Shown here piece by piece: positions 45,039 to 53,533 of a DNA stretch of 64,000 nt. Below the pieces are notes generated by a model. It made no database searches. It worked only from the letters and a program-made list of their open reading frames with translations, and had not been told where the DNA came from. A program made the translations under genes and the position numbers. The stretch spans positions 310,001 through 374,000 of the forward strand of contig JACKDC010000001.1 in NCBI GenBank assembly GCA_020633725.1, read 5' to 3'. This stretch comes from Candidatus Latescibacterota bacterium (GTDB taxonomy: Bacteria > Krumholzibacteriota > Krumholzibacteriia > JACNKJ01). How positions within the stretch are numbered: position 1 is the first letter of the stretch; each line of letters begins with the position of its first letter.

Positions 45039-45856
45039 GTCCGGGGCGGGAGAGTCGCCGCGAGCACTGGGATCGCTTCTGGGACGCGCAGCCGGTGGAG
45101 GACGTCTACGAGGCCGTGGGCGCCTTGCACGAGGAGCTCGCGCGGCATCTCGACCTGAACGGCGCCCGCGTGCTCGAAGTGGGCGCCGGCAGCGGCCGCG
45201 ACTCGCTGGCTCTCGCCGCCCGCGGCGCGCGGGTGACGGTGCTCGACTACTCCGAGTCCGCGCTGGCCGCCACGCGGCGGGCGCTGGGCCGGCTGCGGAT
45301 CGAGGGGCCGTCCCCCTGGCTCCTGCGCGGGAACGCCCTCGAACTCCCCTTCGCCGACGGCAGCTTCGACGCGGTCTTCCACCAGGGACTCCTCGAGCAC
45401 TTCCGCGATCCGCTGCCGCTGCTGCGCGAGAACCTGCGCGTGCTCGCGCCGGGCGGCGTCCTGCTGGTGGACGTGCCCCAGCGCTGGCATCCCTACACGC
45501 CCGCGAAGCGCCTGCTCATCGCCCTGGACCGCTGGTTCGCGGGCTGGGAGTGCTCCTTCAGCGCGCGCGAGCTGGAGCACCTGCTCGACGGCCTCGGCCT
45601 CGAGCGGATCTGCAGCTACGGTGCGTGGCCGGAGCCCGGGCTCGTCTATCGCGTGCTGCGGCGCGCGGCCGGCAGGCTGGGACTCCGCCTGCCGATGTAC
45701 CCGCCGCCCTTTCCCGTGCTGGGCCAGCTCGCGAACGCGTTCAAGCGCGGTCAGCGCTACCGCCGCCTGGGGCAGTACACGGCCATGGTGGTGGGCGTGG
45801 TGGCGCGCCGGCCGGCCACCGTCACACCGTCCGAAAGCAAGGCGCGGACCGCGTGA
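45035..45856 (+). CDS. Class I SAM-dependent methyltransferase
   Basis: Methyltransferase_11/25-type protein of 273 residues. It shows the SAM-binding motif VLEVGAGSGRDSLALAARG (~47-65), an acidic post-motif VTVLDYS, FADGSFDAVFHQGLLEHF and LAPGGVLLVDVPQ. It is the first gene of the second glycan block and may modify a sugar or lipid carrier; nothing in the sequence fixes the acceptor. The GTG start overlaps the nusB stop (GTGA). Confidence 0.85.
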   Translation: MSPGRESRREHWDRFWDAQPVEDVYEAVGALHEELARHLDLNGARVLEVGAGSGRDSLALAARGARVTVLDYSESALAATRRALGRLRIEGPSPWLLRGNALELPFADGSFDAVFHQGLLEHFRDPLPLLRENLRVLAPGGVLLVDVPQRWHPYTPAKRLLIALDRWFAGWECSFSARELEHLLDGLGLERICSYGAWPEPGLVYRVLRRAAGRLGLRLPMYPPPFPVLGQLANAFKRGQRYRRLGQYTAMVVGVVARRPATVTPSESKARTA

Positions 45857-46992
45857 GCGCGCCGCTGCGCATCCTCGCCGTCAACTGGCGCGATCGCAAG
45901 AACCCCGAGGCGGGCGGCGCCGAGACGCACCTGCACGAGATCCTCGAGCGTCTTGCCGCGCGGGGGCACGCGGTCACCCTGCTGGCGGCGGGTTGGCCCG
46001 GCGCCGCGCGCGAGGAGCGCTACGCGGGGCTGCGGGTGCTGCGCGCGGGCGGCCCCCTCACCGCCAACTACGCCCTCGCCTGGCTCGCCCGCCGGCTGCT
46101 GGCACGCGAGTCCTTCGACGTGCTGCTGGAGGACGTCAACAAGATCCCCTTCTTCCTGCCCTGGATCAGCGACCTGCCGCACCTGCTCGTGGTGCCGCAC
46201 CTCTTCGGCGCCACCGTGTTCCGCGAGACGAACCCGCTCTTCGGGGCCTACGTCTTCCTGCCCGAGCTGCTGATACCGTCCGCCTACCGCGCGAGCCGTG
46301 TGCTGGCCATCAGCGAGAGCACCAAGGACGACCTGGTCCGCCGCGGTCTCGATCCAGCCCGCATCGCCGTGAGTCACTGCGGCTTCGACGCGGGGCCCTA
46401 CGATCTCGCCGCGCCGCCGCCGCGGGACGCGTCGCCGCGGCTCGTCCACCTGGGACGCCTCCGCCGCTACAAGGGCGCCGACCTCGTGCTGCGCGCCTTC
46501 GCGAAGGTTCGCGCCGAGGAGCCCGCGGCGCGGCTCGACATGGTGGGCGGGGGGCCGGAGCTGCCCGCGCTGGAGCGCCTGGCGTCGAGCCTGGGCGTGA
46601 CCGGGGCCGTGACCTTCCACGGCCATCTGCCCCTGCCGGCGATGGTGGACCTGCTCTACCGCTGCCATCTCTTCCTGAATGCCAGCCCCAAGGAGGGCTG
46701 GGGTCTCACCGTGATCGAGGCCGGCGCCTGCGGCGTGCCCTGCGTGGCGGCCAACTCGCCGGGCCTGCGCGAGTCCGTGCAGGACGGCGTGACCGGCGTG
46801 CTCGTCCCCTACGGCGACGTGGACGCCATGGCGAGGGCGTCGCTGGCCCTGCTCCGCGACGAGTCCCGCCGCGCCGCCATGGGCGAGGCCGCGGCCGTGC
46901 GCGCGCGCGGCTTCCACTGGGATCGCAGCGCCGCCGACGCCGAGGCCCTCCTGCAGGCGCTGCGCGACGAGGGGCGCGGAGGCGCCCGGTGA
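45853..46992 (+). CDS. Glycosyltransferase family 4
   Basis: GT-B glycosyltransferase of 379 residues. AVNWRDRKNPEAGGAETHLHE at the N-terminus (in short NPEAGGAETHLHE), VVPHLFGATVFRETNP in the middle, and the donor site LGRLRRYKGADLVLRAF and SPKEGWGLTVIEAGACGVP mark it as GT4. It has no membrane helix. Its GTG start and its stop both form four-base GTGA overlaps with neighbours. The sugar is unknown. Confidence 0.87.
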   Translation: MSAPLRILAVNWRDRKNPEAGGAETHLHEILERLAARGHAVTLLAAGWPGAAREERYAGLRVLRAGGPLTANYALAWLARRLLARESFDVLLEDVNKIPFFLPWISDLPHLLVVPHLFGATVFRETNPLFGAYVFLPELLIPSAYRASRVLAISESTKDDLVRRGLDPARIAVSHCGFDAGPYDLAAPPPRDASPRLVHLGRLRRYKGADLVLRAFAKVRAEEPAARLDMVGGGPELPALERLASSLGVTGAVTFHGHLPLPAMVDLLYRCHLFLNASPKEGWGLTVIEAGACGVPCVAANSPGLRESVQDGVTGVLVPYGDVDAMARASLALLRDESRRAAMGEAAAVRARGFHWDRSAADAEALLQALRDEGRGGAR

Positions 46993-47999
46993 ACGCCGCC
47001 GCGGACGAGCGCGGCCGGCAGCGCCTGCTGCTCGTCCTGAAGCTGGTCTTCACGGCGGTCCTGCTCTGGCTGCTCGTCACGCGGATTTCGCTGGGCCAGG
47101 CCCTCTCGCTGCTCGGCGAGGCGCGGCTCCTGCCCATGGTGGGCGCGCTGGCGGTGTTCATCCTCAGCGTGCTGGCCGGCGCCTGGCAGTGGGGGCAGCT
47201 GCTGGAGGCGCTGGGCATCTCCCTGGGCGGGCGCAAGCTGCTCGAGCTCTACTGGGTCGGGCTCTTCTTCAACAACTTCATGCCCGGCAATCTGGGCGGC
47301 GACGTGGTGAAGGTCGTGGACCTCAGCCGCGCCGCGCGCGACCCCGTGGCCTCGGCCACCGCCACGCTGGCCGACCGCATCACCGGCCTCAGCGCGCTGG
47401 CCGCCCTGGCCCTGGCGGCGGCCTGGCGTCTCGGCGCGGAGTCGGAGCTGGCGTCGCTGGCCCGCGGCGTGCTGCTGGGCAGCGCTCTCTTCCTGCTGCT
47501 GGCGCTGCTCTTCCTGGTGGGACCCTTCTTTCGCCCCCTCCGCGTGCTGGGGGAGCGCTGGGGGATGCTGAAGCCGGGCGGCCTGCCGGCGCACATCCTC
47601 GAGCAGCTGCGCCGGGTGCGGCGCCGGCGGGGGCTCCTGCTGCGGCTCTTCGTCTTCTCCCTGGGCGTGCAGGCGCTGCGGGTGGCCGTTCACTACCTCG
47701 TGGGGCGGTCGCTGCTGGGCGACGCCTGCCCGGCGGCCGGAGACTTCTTCCTGGTCATCCCGCCGCTGGCGTTCGCGCTGACCCTGCCCATCACCCTGGG
47801 CGGGCTGGGGCTGCGGGAGGGGCTGGCGCTGCCGCTCTTCGCGCCGCTGGGGGTGAGCGGGGAGGGGGCCGTGGCCATCGAGTTCCTGGCCTACCTGCTC
47901 ATGCTCGCCGTCAGCCTGGTGGGGGGGCTGCTCTTCCTGCTGCGGCGGGGGGGCGGGGGCGTCCGGCCGGCGTCCTCGGGCCCCGGCGAGGCTTCCTAG
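46989..47999 (+). CDS. Flippase-like (UPF0104/LPG-synthase membrane region) protein
   Basis: Polytopic protein of 336 residues with about eight helices. WVGLFFNNFMPGNLGGDVVKV followed by TLADRITGLSALAALAL (short quotes: NNFMPGNLGGDVVKV) and TLPITLGGLGLREGLAL are the hallmarks of the family that includes the membrane half of lysylphosphatidylglycerol synthase and proposed lipid-glycan flippases. No aminoacyl-transfer domain is attached. In this setting it may move a lipid-linked sugar, but that is inference. Confidence 0.85.
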   Translation: MNAAADERGRQRLLLVLKLVFTAVLLWLLVTRISLGQALSLLGEARLLPMVGALAVFILSVLAGAWQWGQLLEALGISLGGRKLLELYWVGLFFNNFMPGNLGGDVVKVVDLSRAARDPVASATATLADRITGLSALAALALAAAWRLGAESELASLARGVLLGSALFLLLALLFLVGPFFRPLRVLGERWGMLKPGGLPAHILEQLRRVRRRRGLLLRLFVFSLGVQALRVAVHYLVGRSLLGDACPAAGDFFLVIPPLAFALTLPITLGGLGLREGLALPLFAPLGVSGEGAVAIEFLAYLLMLAVSLVGGLLFLLRRGGGGVRPASSGPGEAS

Positions 48000-48026
48000 C
48001 GGGCCGAAAAAGCGGTTGCGCGCCGG

Positions 48027-48055
48027 GGAACTTTCGGGCAGGATCCCGCTATATT
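48027..48055 (+). promoter_or_regulatory. Weak promoter candidate before the DUF2723 gene
   Basis: A TATATT box (48050-48055) starts a markedly AT-rich stretch to ~48080. No good TTGACA-like box lies 17 bases upstream; instead GGAACTT (48027-48033) is present, which matches the -35 of ECF (RpoE-like) sigma factors, although the -10 does not fit that class. Confidence 0.35.
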
Positions 48056-48086
48056 TCCTGTAATTTCAGTCTCTTAATCAGCGCGG

Positions 48087-50708
48087 ATGCACATGGCAAA
48101 GCGACATCCTCTCCTGCTGGCCGGCGGCATCGTGGCCTTTCTGCTGCCGCTGGTCGTCTATGGGCTCACCATGTCCCCGACGCTCAACTTCTGGGACTGC
48201 GGCGAGTTCATCACCTGCGGCTACATCCTGGGCATCCCGCATCCGCCGGCCACGCCGATGTTCGTGCTGGTGGCGCGCCTGGCCAGCGTGATGCCCTTCG
48301 GCGAGAGCGTCGCCCACAGGATCAACTTCATGAGCGGGCTCTTCGGGGCCCTGGCCGCGCTGTTCATCTACCTGCTGACGCTGCGCATGACGGCGGCCTG
48401 GCGCGAGGGCGACGAGGCCCCGCCGGCCTGGATCCGCGCGGCGGGTGGCCTGGTGGCGACCTTCTTCATCGCCTTCAGCGACACCTTCTGGATCAACTCC
48501 ATCGAGGCCGAGGTCTACGCGCTGAGCGCCTTCCTGATGGGCTTCGTGCTTTACCTGGCCCTGGACTGGGCCAAGCACGCCGACCAGCCCCGGGGCAACG
48601 CGCTCGTCTACCTGATCCTCTACCTGCTGAGCCTGGCCGTGGGCTTCCACCTGGGCACGGTGCTGGTCTTTCCCGGCTTCTTCGTGCTGGCGCTGCTGAT
48701 CCGGGAGAAGAGCTTCACCGACCTGGACCTCTGGCTGGTGGGCGCGGCGCTGGCGCTCTTCCTGGGCAGCACGATCCTGCACATGCCGGACACGCTGCTG
48801 GTGGTGGGGACCCTCGCCATCCTGGCCGCGGGGGTCTGGCTGGCGCTGCCCACGCGCTACGGCGGCCGGGGGCACCGGCCCTTCGTGCTCTACTCGCTGG
48901 CGCTCTTCGCGCTGGGCTTGAGCGTGCACGTCTTCCTGCTCATCCGGGCGGGGCAGCACCCGGCGATCAACGAGGCGGATCCGGCCAACTGGGCGAACCT
49001 CTGGGCGGTGCTGCGCCGCGAGCAGTATCCCTTCCAGCTGCCGACGGAGCGCAAGGCGGCGCTCGCCTGGCAGTTCGGACACTTCTTCCACTACCTGGGC
49101 GCGCAGTTCCGCATGCCGGGCGAGGCGGCCTTCTCGCTGGGCAGCTTCCAGTTCCACGCGGGGCGGGCGCTGACGGCGATCCCCCTGGGCCTCGGGATGC
49201 TGGGGATGCTGATCCAGTGGTTCCGCGAGAAGAAGCACTGGGCGGCGCTGTTCACCGTGCTCATCATCAACACGCTGGGCCTGGTGCTCTTCCTGAACTT
49301 CAGCGACCAGGAAGTGCGCGAGCGCGACTACTTCTACGCGAACGGGTTCTACTACTACGCGGTGTTCATCGGCCTGGGGACGGTGGGCCTGCTGGACTCG
49401 CTGCGGCGCGAGCGGAAGCGCGCGCTCTGGGCGGGGCTGCTGGCCGTGGTGCTGGTGATCGCCTCGCTGGGCCCCTTGAAGCAGCACTGGTTCACGCACG
49501 ACCGCAGCCAGAACCTGATCGCGCGCGACTACGCCTACAACATGCTGGAGCCGCTGGAGCCGAACGCGGTGATCTTCACCAACGGCGACAACGACACCTT
49601 CCCGCTCTGGTACATCCAGGAGGTGGAGGGCTTCCGCAAGGACGTCCGCGTGGTCAACCTGAGCCTGCTCAACACGGCCTGGTACATGCAGCAGCTTCGC
49701 GACGACCCGCCGCAGGTGCCCATCGCCTGGCAGAACGCCGACCTCGACGAGGTCGCCACCCACTACTACCGGCTCGAGGACGGCCGCATCATCCAGCCGC
49801 GCGACGAGGTGATCAACCACCTCTTCATCACCGCCCAGAAGCGCGGCTGGGAGAAGACGCCGTTCTACTTCGCCGTCACGATTCCGCGCGAGACGCTCGA
49901 GCCCTACCTGCCCTACTGCAGCATGGAGGGCATGGTCTACCGGATGACGCTCACCGAGGGCAAGGACCAGGTGAACATCCCCAAGCTCGAGGAGAACCTG
50001 GAGCACGTCTTCGAGTGGCGGGGCATCTTCACCGACGGCCCCAGCAGCGAGGGCGAGGCCTGGCAGGAGTCGGCGGACTCGGCGAGCATCCTGAGCAAGG
50101 TGCCGCCGCCGGACGACCCCGGCCTCACGCTCCCGAGCTTCTACAAGGAGCCCACGATCACGCACCTGATCCAGAACTACGCCGCGGCCTGGAGCCGTCT
50201 GGCCATCGAGCTGGATCGCGAGGGGCCCGGCCTGACGCCGGATCCCGAGGGCGCGGTGCGGGCGATGGAGATGGCGAGTCTGATCCGCGAGGACCTGACG
50301 CCCGTGGTGCTCTACCTCGGCTACCTCTACATGAAGAACGGCGAGCCCGAGCGCGCGATGAGCACCTACGAGCACTACCTGGAGCGGGAGCCGGACAACT
50401 GGCAGCTCTGGGCGCGCTACGCGCAGGCGGCCGAAGGGGCGGACGACAGGCAGCGCGTGGTGCAGGCGCTGCGCCAGGTGATCGCGATCAACCCGGACTA
50501 CGAGCCGGCCTACCTGTCCCTGGTGGACTACGTGGTGAGCTACTTCCCGTCGGTGCAGAACCTGCGCAACCTGCGCGAGCAGCTGGCGCAGTACATGGTG
50601 CGCAATCCCGACAACACGTCCATCCGCGAGCGGCTGCGCCTGCTCGACGAGGTTCTCGCCGGCGAGTCGCCCTCGGCGTCGCCCGACTCGGGAGGAGCGA
50701 CACCGTGA
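48087..50708 (+). CDS. DUF2723 membrane protein, predicted GT-C glycosyltransferase
   Basis: Large polytopic protein of 873 residues. The family signature is near the N-terminus: SPTLNFWDCGEFITCGYILG and IPHPPATPMFV, with D37 and E40 in the first external loop. About twelve helices follow up to ~480; a soluble part includes NAVIFTNGDNDTFPLWYIQ, and the last ~150 residues are TPR-like (LEREPDNWQLWARYAQAAEG). DUF2723 proteins are common in the FCB group and thought to be protein O-mannosyltransferase-like. ATG at 48087 or, two codons later, 48093. Confidence 0.85.
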   Translation: MHMAKRHPLLLAGGIVAFLLPLVVYGLTMSPTLNFWDCGEFITCGYILGIPHPPATPMFVLVARLASVMPFGESVAHRINFMSGLFGALAALFIYLLTLRMTAAWREGDEAPPAWIRAAGGLVATFFIAFSDTFWINSIEAEVYALSAFLMGFVLYLALDWAKHADQPRGNALVYLILYLLSLAVGFHLGTVLVFPGFFVLALLIREKSFTDLDLWLVGAALALFLGSTILHMPDTLLVVGTLAILAAGVWLALPTRYGGRGHRPFVLYSLALFALGLSVHVFLLIRAGQHPAINEADPANWANLWAVLRREQYPFQLPTERKAALAWQFGHFFHYLGAQFRMPGEAAFSLGSFQFHAGRALTAIPLGLGMLGMLIQWFREKKHWAALFTVLIINTLGLVLFLNFSDQEVRERDYFYANGFYYYAVFIGLGTVGLLDSLRRERKRALWAGLLAVVLVIASLGPLKQHWFTHDRSQNLIARDYAYNMLEPLEPNAVIFTNGDNDTFPLWYIQEVEGFRKDVRVVNLSLLNTAWYMQQLRDDPPQVPIAWQNADLDEVATHYYRLEDGRIIQPRDEVINHLFITAQKRGWEKTPFYFAVTIPRETLEPYLPYCSMEGMVYRMTLTEGKDQVNIPKLEENLEHVFEWRGIFTDGPSSEGEAWQESADSASILSKVPPPDDPGLTLPSFYKEPTITHLIQNYAAAWSRLAIELDREGPGLTPDPEGAVRAMEMASLIREDLTPVVLYLGYLYMKNGEPERAMSTYEHYLEREPDNWQLWARYAQAAEGADDRQRVVQALRQVIAINPDYEPAYLSLVDYVVSYFPSVQNLRNLREQLAQYMVRNPDNTSIRERLRLLDEVLAGESPSASPDSGGATP

Positions 50709-51661
50709 GCGCCAACGACCGCGTGCTGGTCACCGGGGCGGCCGGCTTCATCGGCTCGCAGATCGTGGAGCGCCTCCTCGACGAGGGACGCGACGTGGTG
50801 GGCATCGACTGCCTCACCGACTACTACGATCCCGCCCGCAAGCGCCGCAACCTCGAGCGCGCGCTGACGAACCCGCGCTACCGCTTCGTGCAGGAGGACC
50901 TGGTGGAGACGGACCTCGCCGCCCTGCTGCAGGGCTGCGGGCTCGTCTTCCACGAGGCCGCCCAGGCCGGCGTGCGCGCGAGCTGGGGCGCGGAGTTCGA
51001 CATCTACCTGCACTGCAACCTCGCCGCGACGCAGCGGCTGCTGGAAGCCTGCAAGGGGCGGGACATCAAGCTGGTCTACGCCAGCTCCAGCTCGGTCTAC
51101 GGCGCCACGGCCGACCTGCCCATGCGCGAAACGAGCCTGCCGCGCCCGTTCAGCCCCTACGGCGTGACCAAGCTCGCGGCCGAGCAGCTGGTGGATCTCT
51201 ACCGGCTCAACTTCGGCCTGCGGGCCACGGCGCTGCGCTACTTCACGGTCTATGGACCGCGGCAGCGGCCGGACATGGGCTTCTCCAAGTTCATCGCGGC
51301 GGGGCTCACGGGCCAGGCGCTGCCCATCTACGGCGACGGCAGCCAGACGCGGGACTTCACCTTCATCGCGGACATCGTGGAGGCCAACCTGCGCGCGGCG
51401 GCCTACGACGGGCCGCAGTACGTCTTCAACGCCGGTGGCGGCAGCCGCGTCGAGCTGCGCGAGGCGCTGCGGATCCTCGAGCGCGCGCTGGGCCGGCCGC
51501 TCAATCTGGACTTCCGCGAGAAGCAGGACGGCGACGTCCCCGACACGCTCGCCGACGCCACCCGCATCACCGAGGAGCTGGGCTTCACGCCCCGCATCCC
51601 CCTCGCCGACGGCCTCGCCGCCCAGGTGGCCTGGACACGGGAGATGGAGGGCTCGGGGTGA
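50705..51661 (+). CDS. NAD-dependent nucleotide-sugar epimerase
   Basis: Extended SDR enzyme of 318 residues. It has the NAD motif GAAGFIGS (~11-18), the serine region YASSSSVYGATADLPM, the catalytic YGVTK and TRDFTFIADIVEANLRA. IDCLTDYYDPARKRRNLE is typical of UDP-glucuronate 4-epimerases, though UDP-glucose or UDP-GlcNAc 4-epimerase activity is also possible. GTG start overlapping the DUF2723 stop by four bases. Confidence 0.88.
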   Translation: MSANDRVLVTGAAGFIGSQIVERLLDEGRDVVGIDCLTDYYDPARKRRNLERALTNPRYRFVQEDLVETDLAALLQGCGLVFHEAAQAGVRASWGAEFDIYLHCNLAATQRLLEACKGRDIKLVYASSSSVYGATADLPMRETSLPRPFSPYGVTKLAAEQLVDLYRLNFGLRATALRYFTVYGPRQRPDMGFSKFIAAGLTGQALPIYGDGSQTRDFTFIADIVEANLRAAAYDGPQYVFNAGGGSRVELREALRILERALGRPLNLDFREKQDGDVPDTLADATRITEELGFTPRIPLADGLAAQVAWTREMEGSG

Positions 51662-52599
51662 AGCTGAGCGTGCTCGTCCCCGCCTACGACGAGGCCGAGA
51701 GTCTGCCCGCGCTGGTCGACGGCATCGCCGCCGCCTGCGAGGCCGCCGGCCTCACCCCCTACGAGATCCTGGTGGTGGACGACGGCAGCACGGACGGCAC
51801 GGCGCAGGTCCTCGAGACGCTCGCCGAGGCGCGTCCGCAGCTCGGCATCCTGCGCATGGGACGCAACTACGGCAAGAGCGCCGCCCTGTCGGAGGGCTTT
51901 CGCCGCGTGCGCGGCGACGTGGTGGTCACCATGGACGCGGACCTGCAGGACGACCCCGCCGAACTGCCACGTCTCGTGGCCGCGCTCGACGAGCGCCAGC
52001 TCGACCTGGTGAGCGGATGGAAGCGCGAGCGCAAGGACCCCGTGAGCAAGACCGTCCCCAGCAAGCTCTGGAACGCGCTGGTGCGACGCGTGTCCGGGCT
52101 GCCGCTGCACGACTTCAACTGCGGCTTCAAGGCCTACCGCCGCGAGGTGACCGAGACCCTGCGCGTCTACGGCGAGATGCACCGCTACCTGCCGGTACTC
52201 GCCGGCTGGGAGGGCTTCCGCGTGGGCGAGCTGGCCGTGAAACACCACGCGCGTCCCTATGGCAAGAGCAAGTACGGTGGGCGCCGCTTCCTCAACGGCA
52301 TCTTCGACCTGCTCACGATCACCTTCATCGCGCGGCGCTCGTCCGCGCCGCTGCACTTCTTCGGGCGGGTGGCCTTCTGGCTGCTGGTCGTCGGTACGGC
52401 CATCAACCTGTACTTCGGCGCCGTCTGGCTCGCCACGGGAGCGCTTCGCGTGCGCCCGCTGCTCATCCTCGGCCTGATCCTGCTGGTGCTGGGCTTCCAG
52501 TTCGCCTCGCTGGGCCTGCTGGGCGAGCTCATGATTCATCTGCGGGGGGACGAGGAGCGGCGGCGCATCGCCCGGGAGCGTCCACCGCGTGATGTCTGA
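51658..52599 (+). CDS. Glycosyltransferase family 2, GtrB/polyprenyl-phosphate type
   Basis: GT-A enzyme of 313 residues with two C-terminal membrane helices (~235-255 and ~268-290), the layout of GtrB-like enzymes that make polyprenyl-phosphate sugars. Motifs: SVLVPAYDEAESLPALV, VVDDGSTDGTAQVL, NYGKSAALSEGF, TMDADLQDDPAEL and FNCGFKAYRREV. It probably loads a sugar on undecaprenyl phosphate for transfer outside the membrane by a GT-C enzyme. GTG start within a GTGA overlap. Confidence 0.88.
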   Translation: MKLSVLVPAYDEAESLPALVDGIAAACEAAGLTPYEILVVDDGSTDGTAQVLETLAEARPQLGILRMGRNYGKSAALSEGFRRVRGDVVVTMDADLQDDPAELPRLVAALDERQLDLVSGWKRERKDPVSKTVPSKLWNALVRRVSGLPLHDFNCGFKAYRREVTETLRVYGEMHRYLPVLAGWEGFRVGELAVKHHARPYGKSKYGGRRFLNGIFDLLTITFIARRSSAPLHFFGRVAFWLLVVGTAINLYFGAVWLATGALRVRPLLILGLILLVLGFQFASLGLLGELMIHLRGDEERRRIARERPPRDV

Positions 52600-53533
52600 G
52601 CGCGAAACGCCTCGGCGGCGCGTGGGCCTCGTGGTCCTCAACTGGAACGGCGGCGAGGTGCTGCCGGCCTGCCTGGCCAGCCTCGACGCCGCCGTGACCC
52701 ACAGCCGGCACGCCGTGACGCGACTCCTGGTGGACAACGCCTCCACCGACGGCTCCGCCGACGCCGCGCTGCGCACCCATCCCCAGTGGGAGCTGCTGCG
52801 GCTGGACAGCAATCGCCGCTTCGCCGGCGGCATGAATGCGGGGCTGCAGCTGCTGCTCGCGCGCGACCTCGACCACGTCTGCGTGCTGAACAACGACACC
52901 GAGGCGGACCCGGACCTGCTGGATCCGCTGGTCGACGCCCTGGAGCAGTACCCCCGGGCCGGCGGCGTCTGCCCCCGCATCCACTACGCGGACCCGCGCG
53001 ACCGGATGTGGTACGCTGGGGGGGCGGTGAGCCGCTTCAGCACCGTGAGCCGTCACCTGGGCCTGCGCAAGCCGGCCGCCGGGCGTTGGCTCGTGCCCGC
53101 CGAGACCGGTTACCTCACGGGCTGCTGCCTGATGGGCCGCGGCGAGTTCTGGCGGAGCACGGGCGGCTTCGACGAGAGCTTCGGCCTCTACGCCGAGGAC
53201 GTGGACCTGTCCCTGCGCGCCCGCGCCCTGGGCTGGGGGCTGCGCTACGCGCCCGCCGCCCTGCTCTACCACCGCGTGGGCTTTGCCAGCGGCGGGGGCC
53301 TGGCGGCGACGAAGCTGCGCGCCCAGCGCAAGGCGGTGCTGCACCTGCTGCGTCGCCACGTGCCCGCCTGGCGGCGTCCCCTGGCGCTCGCGGCCTGGGG
53401 GCTGCACGTCCTGCGCGGCGCGCTGGCCGCGAGGCTGCGCGGAGAGCGGGGCGTCGGCGGCGCGCTCGTGCGCGCCATGGGCTCGGGCGGCGGCGAAACG
53501 GGTCCGAAGCAGAGCAGGGAGAGGAGCGCGTGA
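52589..53533 (+). CDS. Glycosyltransferase family 2, rhamnosyltransferase-like
   Basis: GT-A protein of ~314 residues related to WbbL/RfbF rhamnosyltransferases: VGLVVLNWNGGEVLPACL, VDNASTDGSADAAL, NRRFAGGMNAGLQLL, VLNNDTEADPDLLDPL and GFDESFGLYAEDVDLSLRAR. It uses a nucleotide sugar in the cytoplasm; dTDP-rhamnose is plausible given the RmlD-like gene at 5446. The first codon may be the GTG at 52589 or the ATG at 52592. It overlaps the previous gene by 11 bases and the next by four. Confidence 0.86.
   Translation: MMSERETPRRRVGLVVLNWNGGEVLPACLASLDAAVTHSRHAVTRLLVDNASTDGSADAALRTHPQWELLRLDSNRRFAGGMNAGLQLLLARDLDHVCVLNNDTEADPDLLDPLVDALEQYPRAGGVCPRIHYADPRDRMWYAGGAVSRFSTVSRHLGLRKPAAGRWLVPAETGYLTGCCLMGRGEFWRSTGGFDESFGLYAEDVDLSLRARALGWGLRYAPAALLYHRVGFASGGGLAATKLRAQRKAVLHLLRRHVPAWRRPLALAAWGLHVLRGALAARLRGERGVGGALVRAMGSGGGETGPKQSRERSA

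Noticed and set aside
48027..48055. Confident ECF sigma promoter before the DUF2723 gene
   Set aside because: GGAACTT fits an ECF -35, but the downstream -10 does not match; kept only as a weak promoter candidate.
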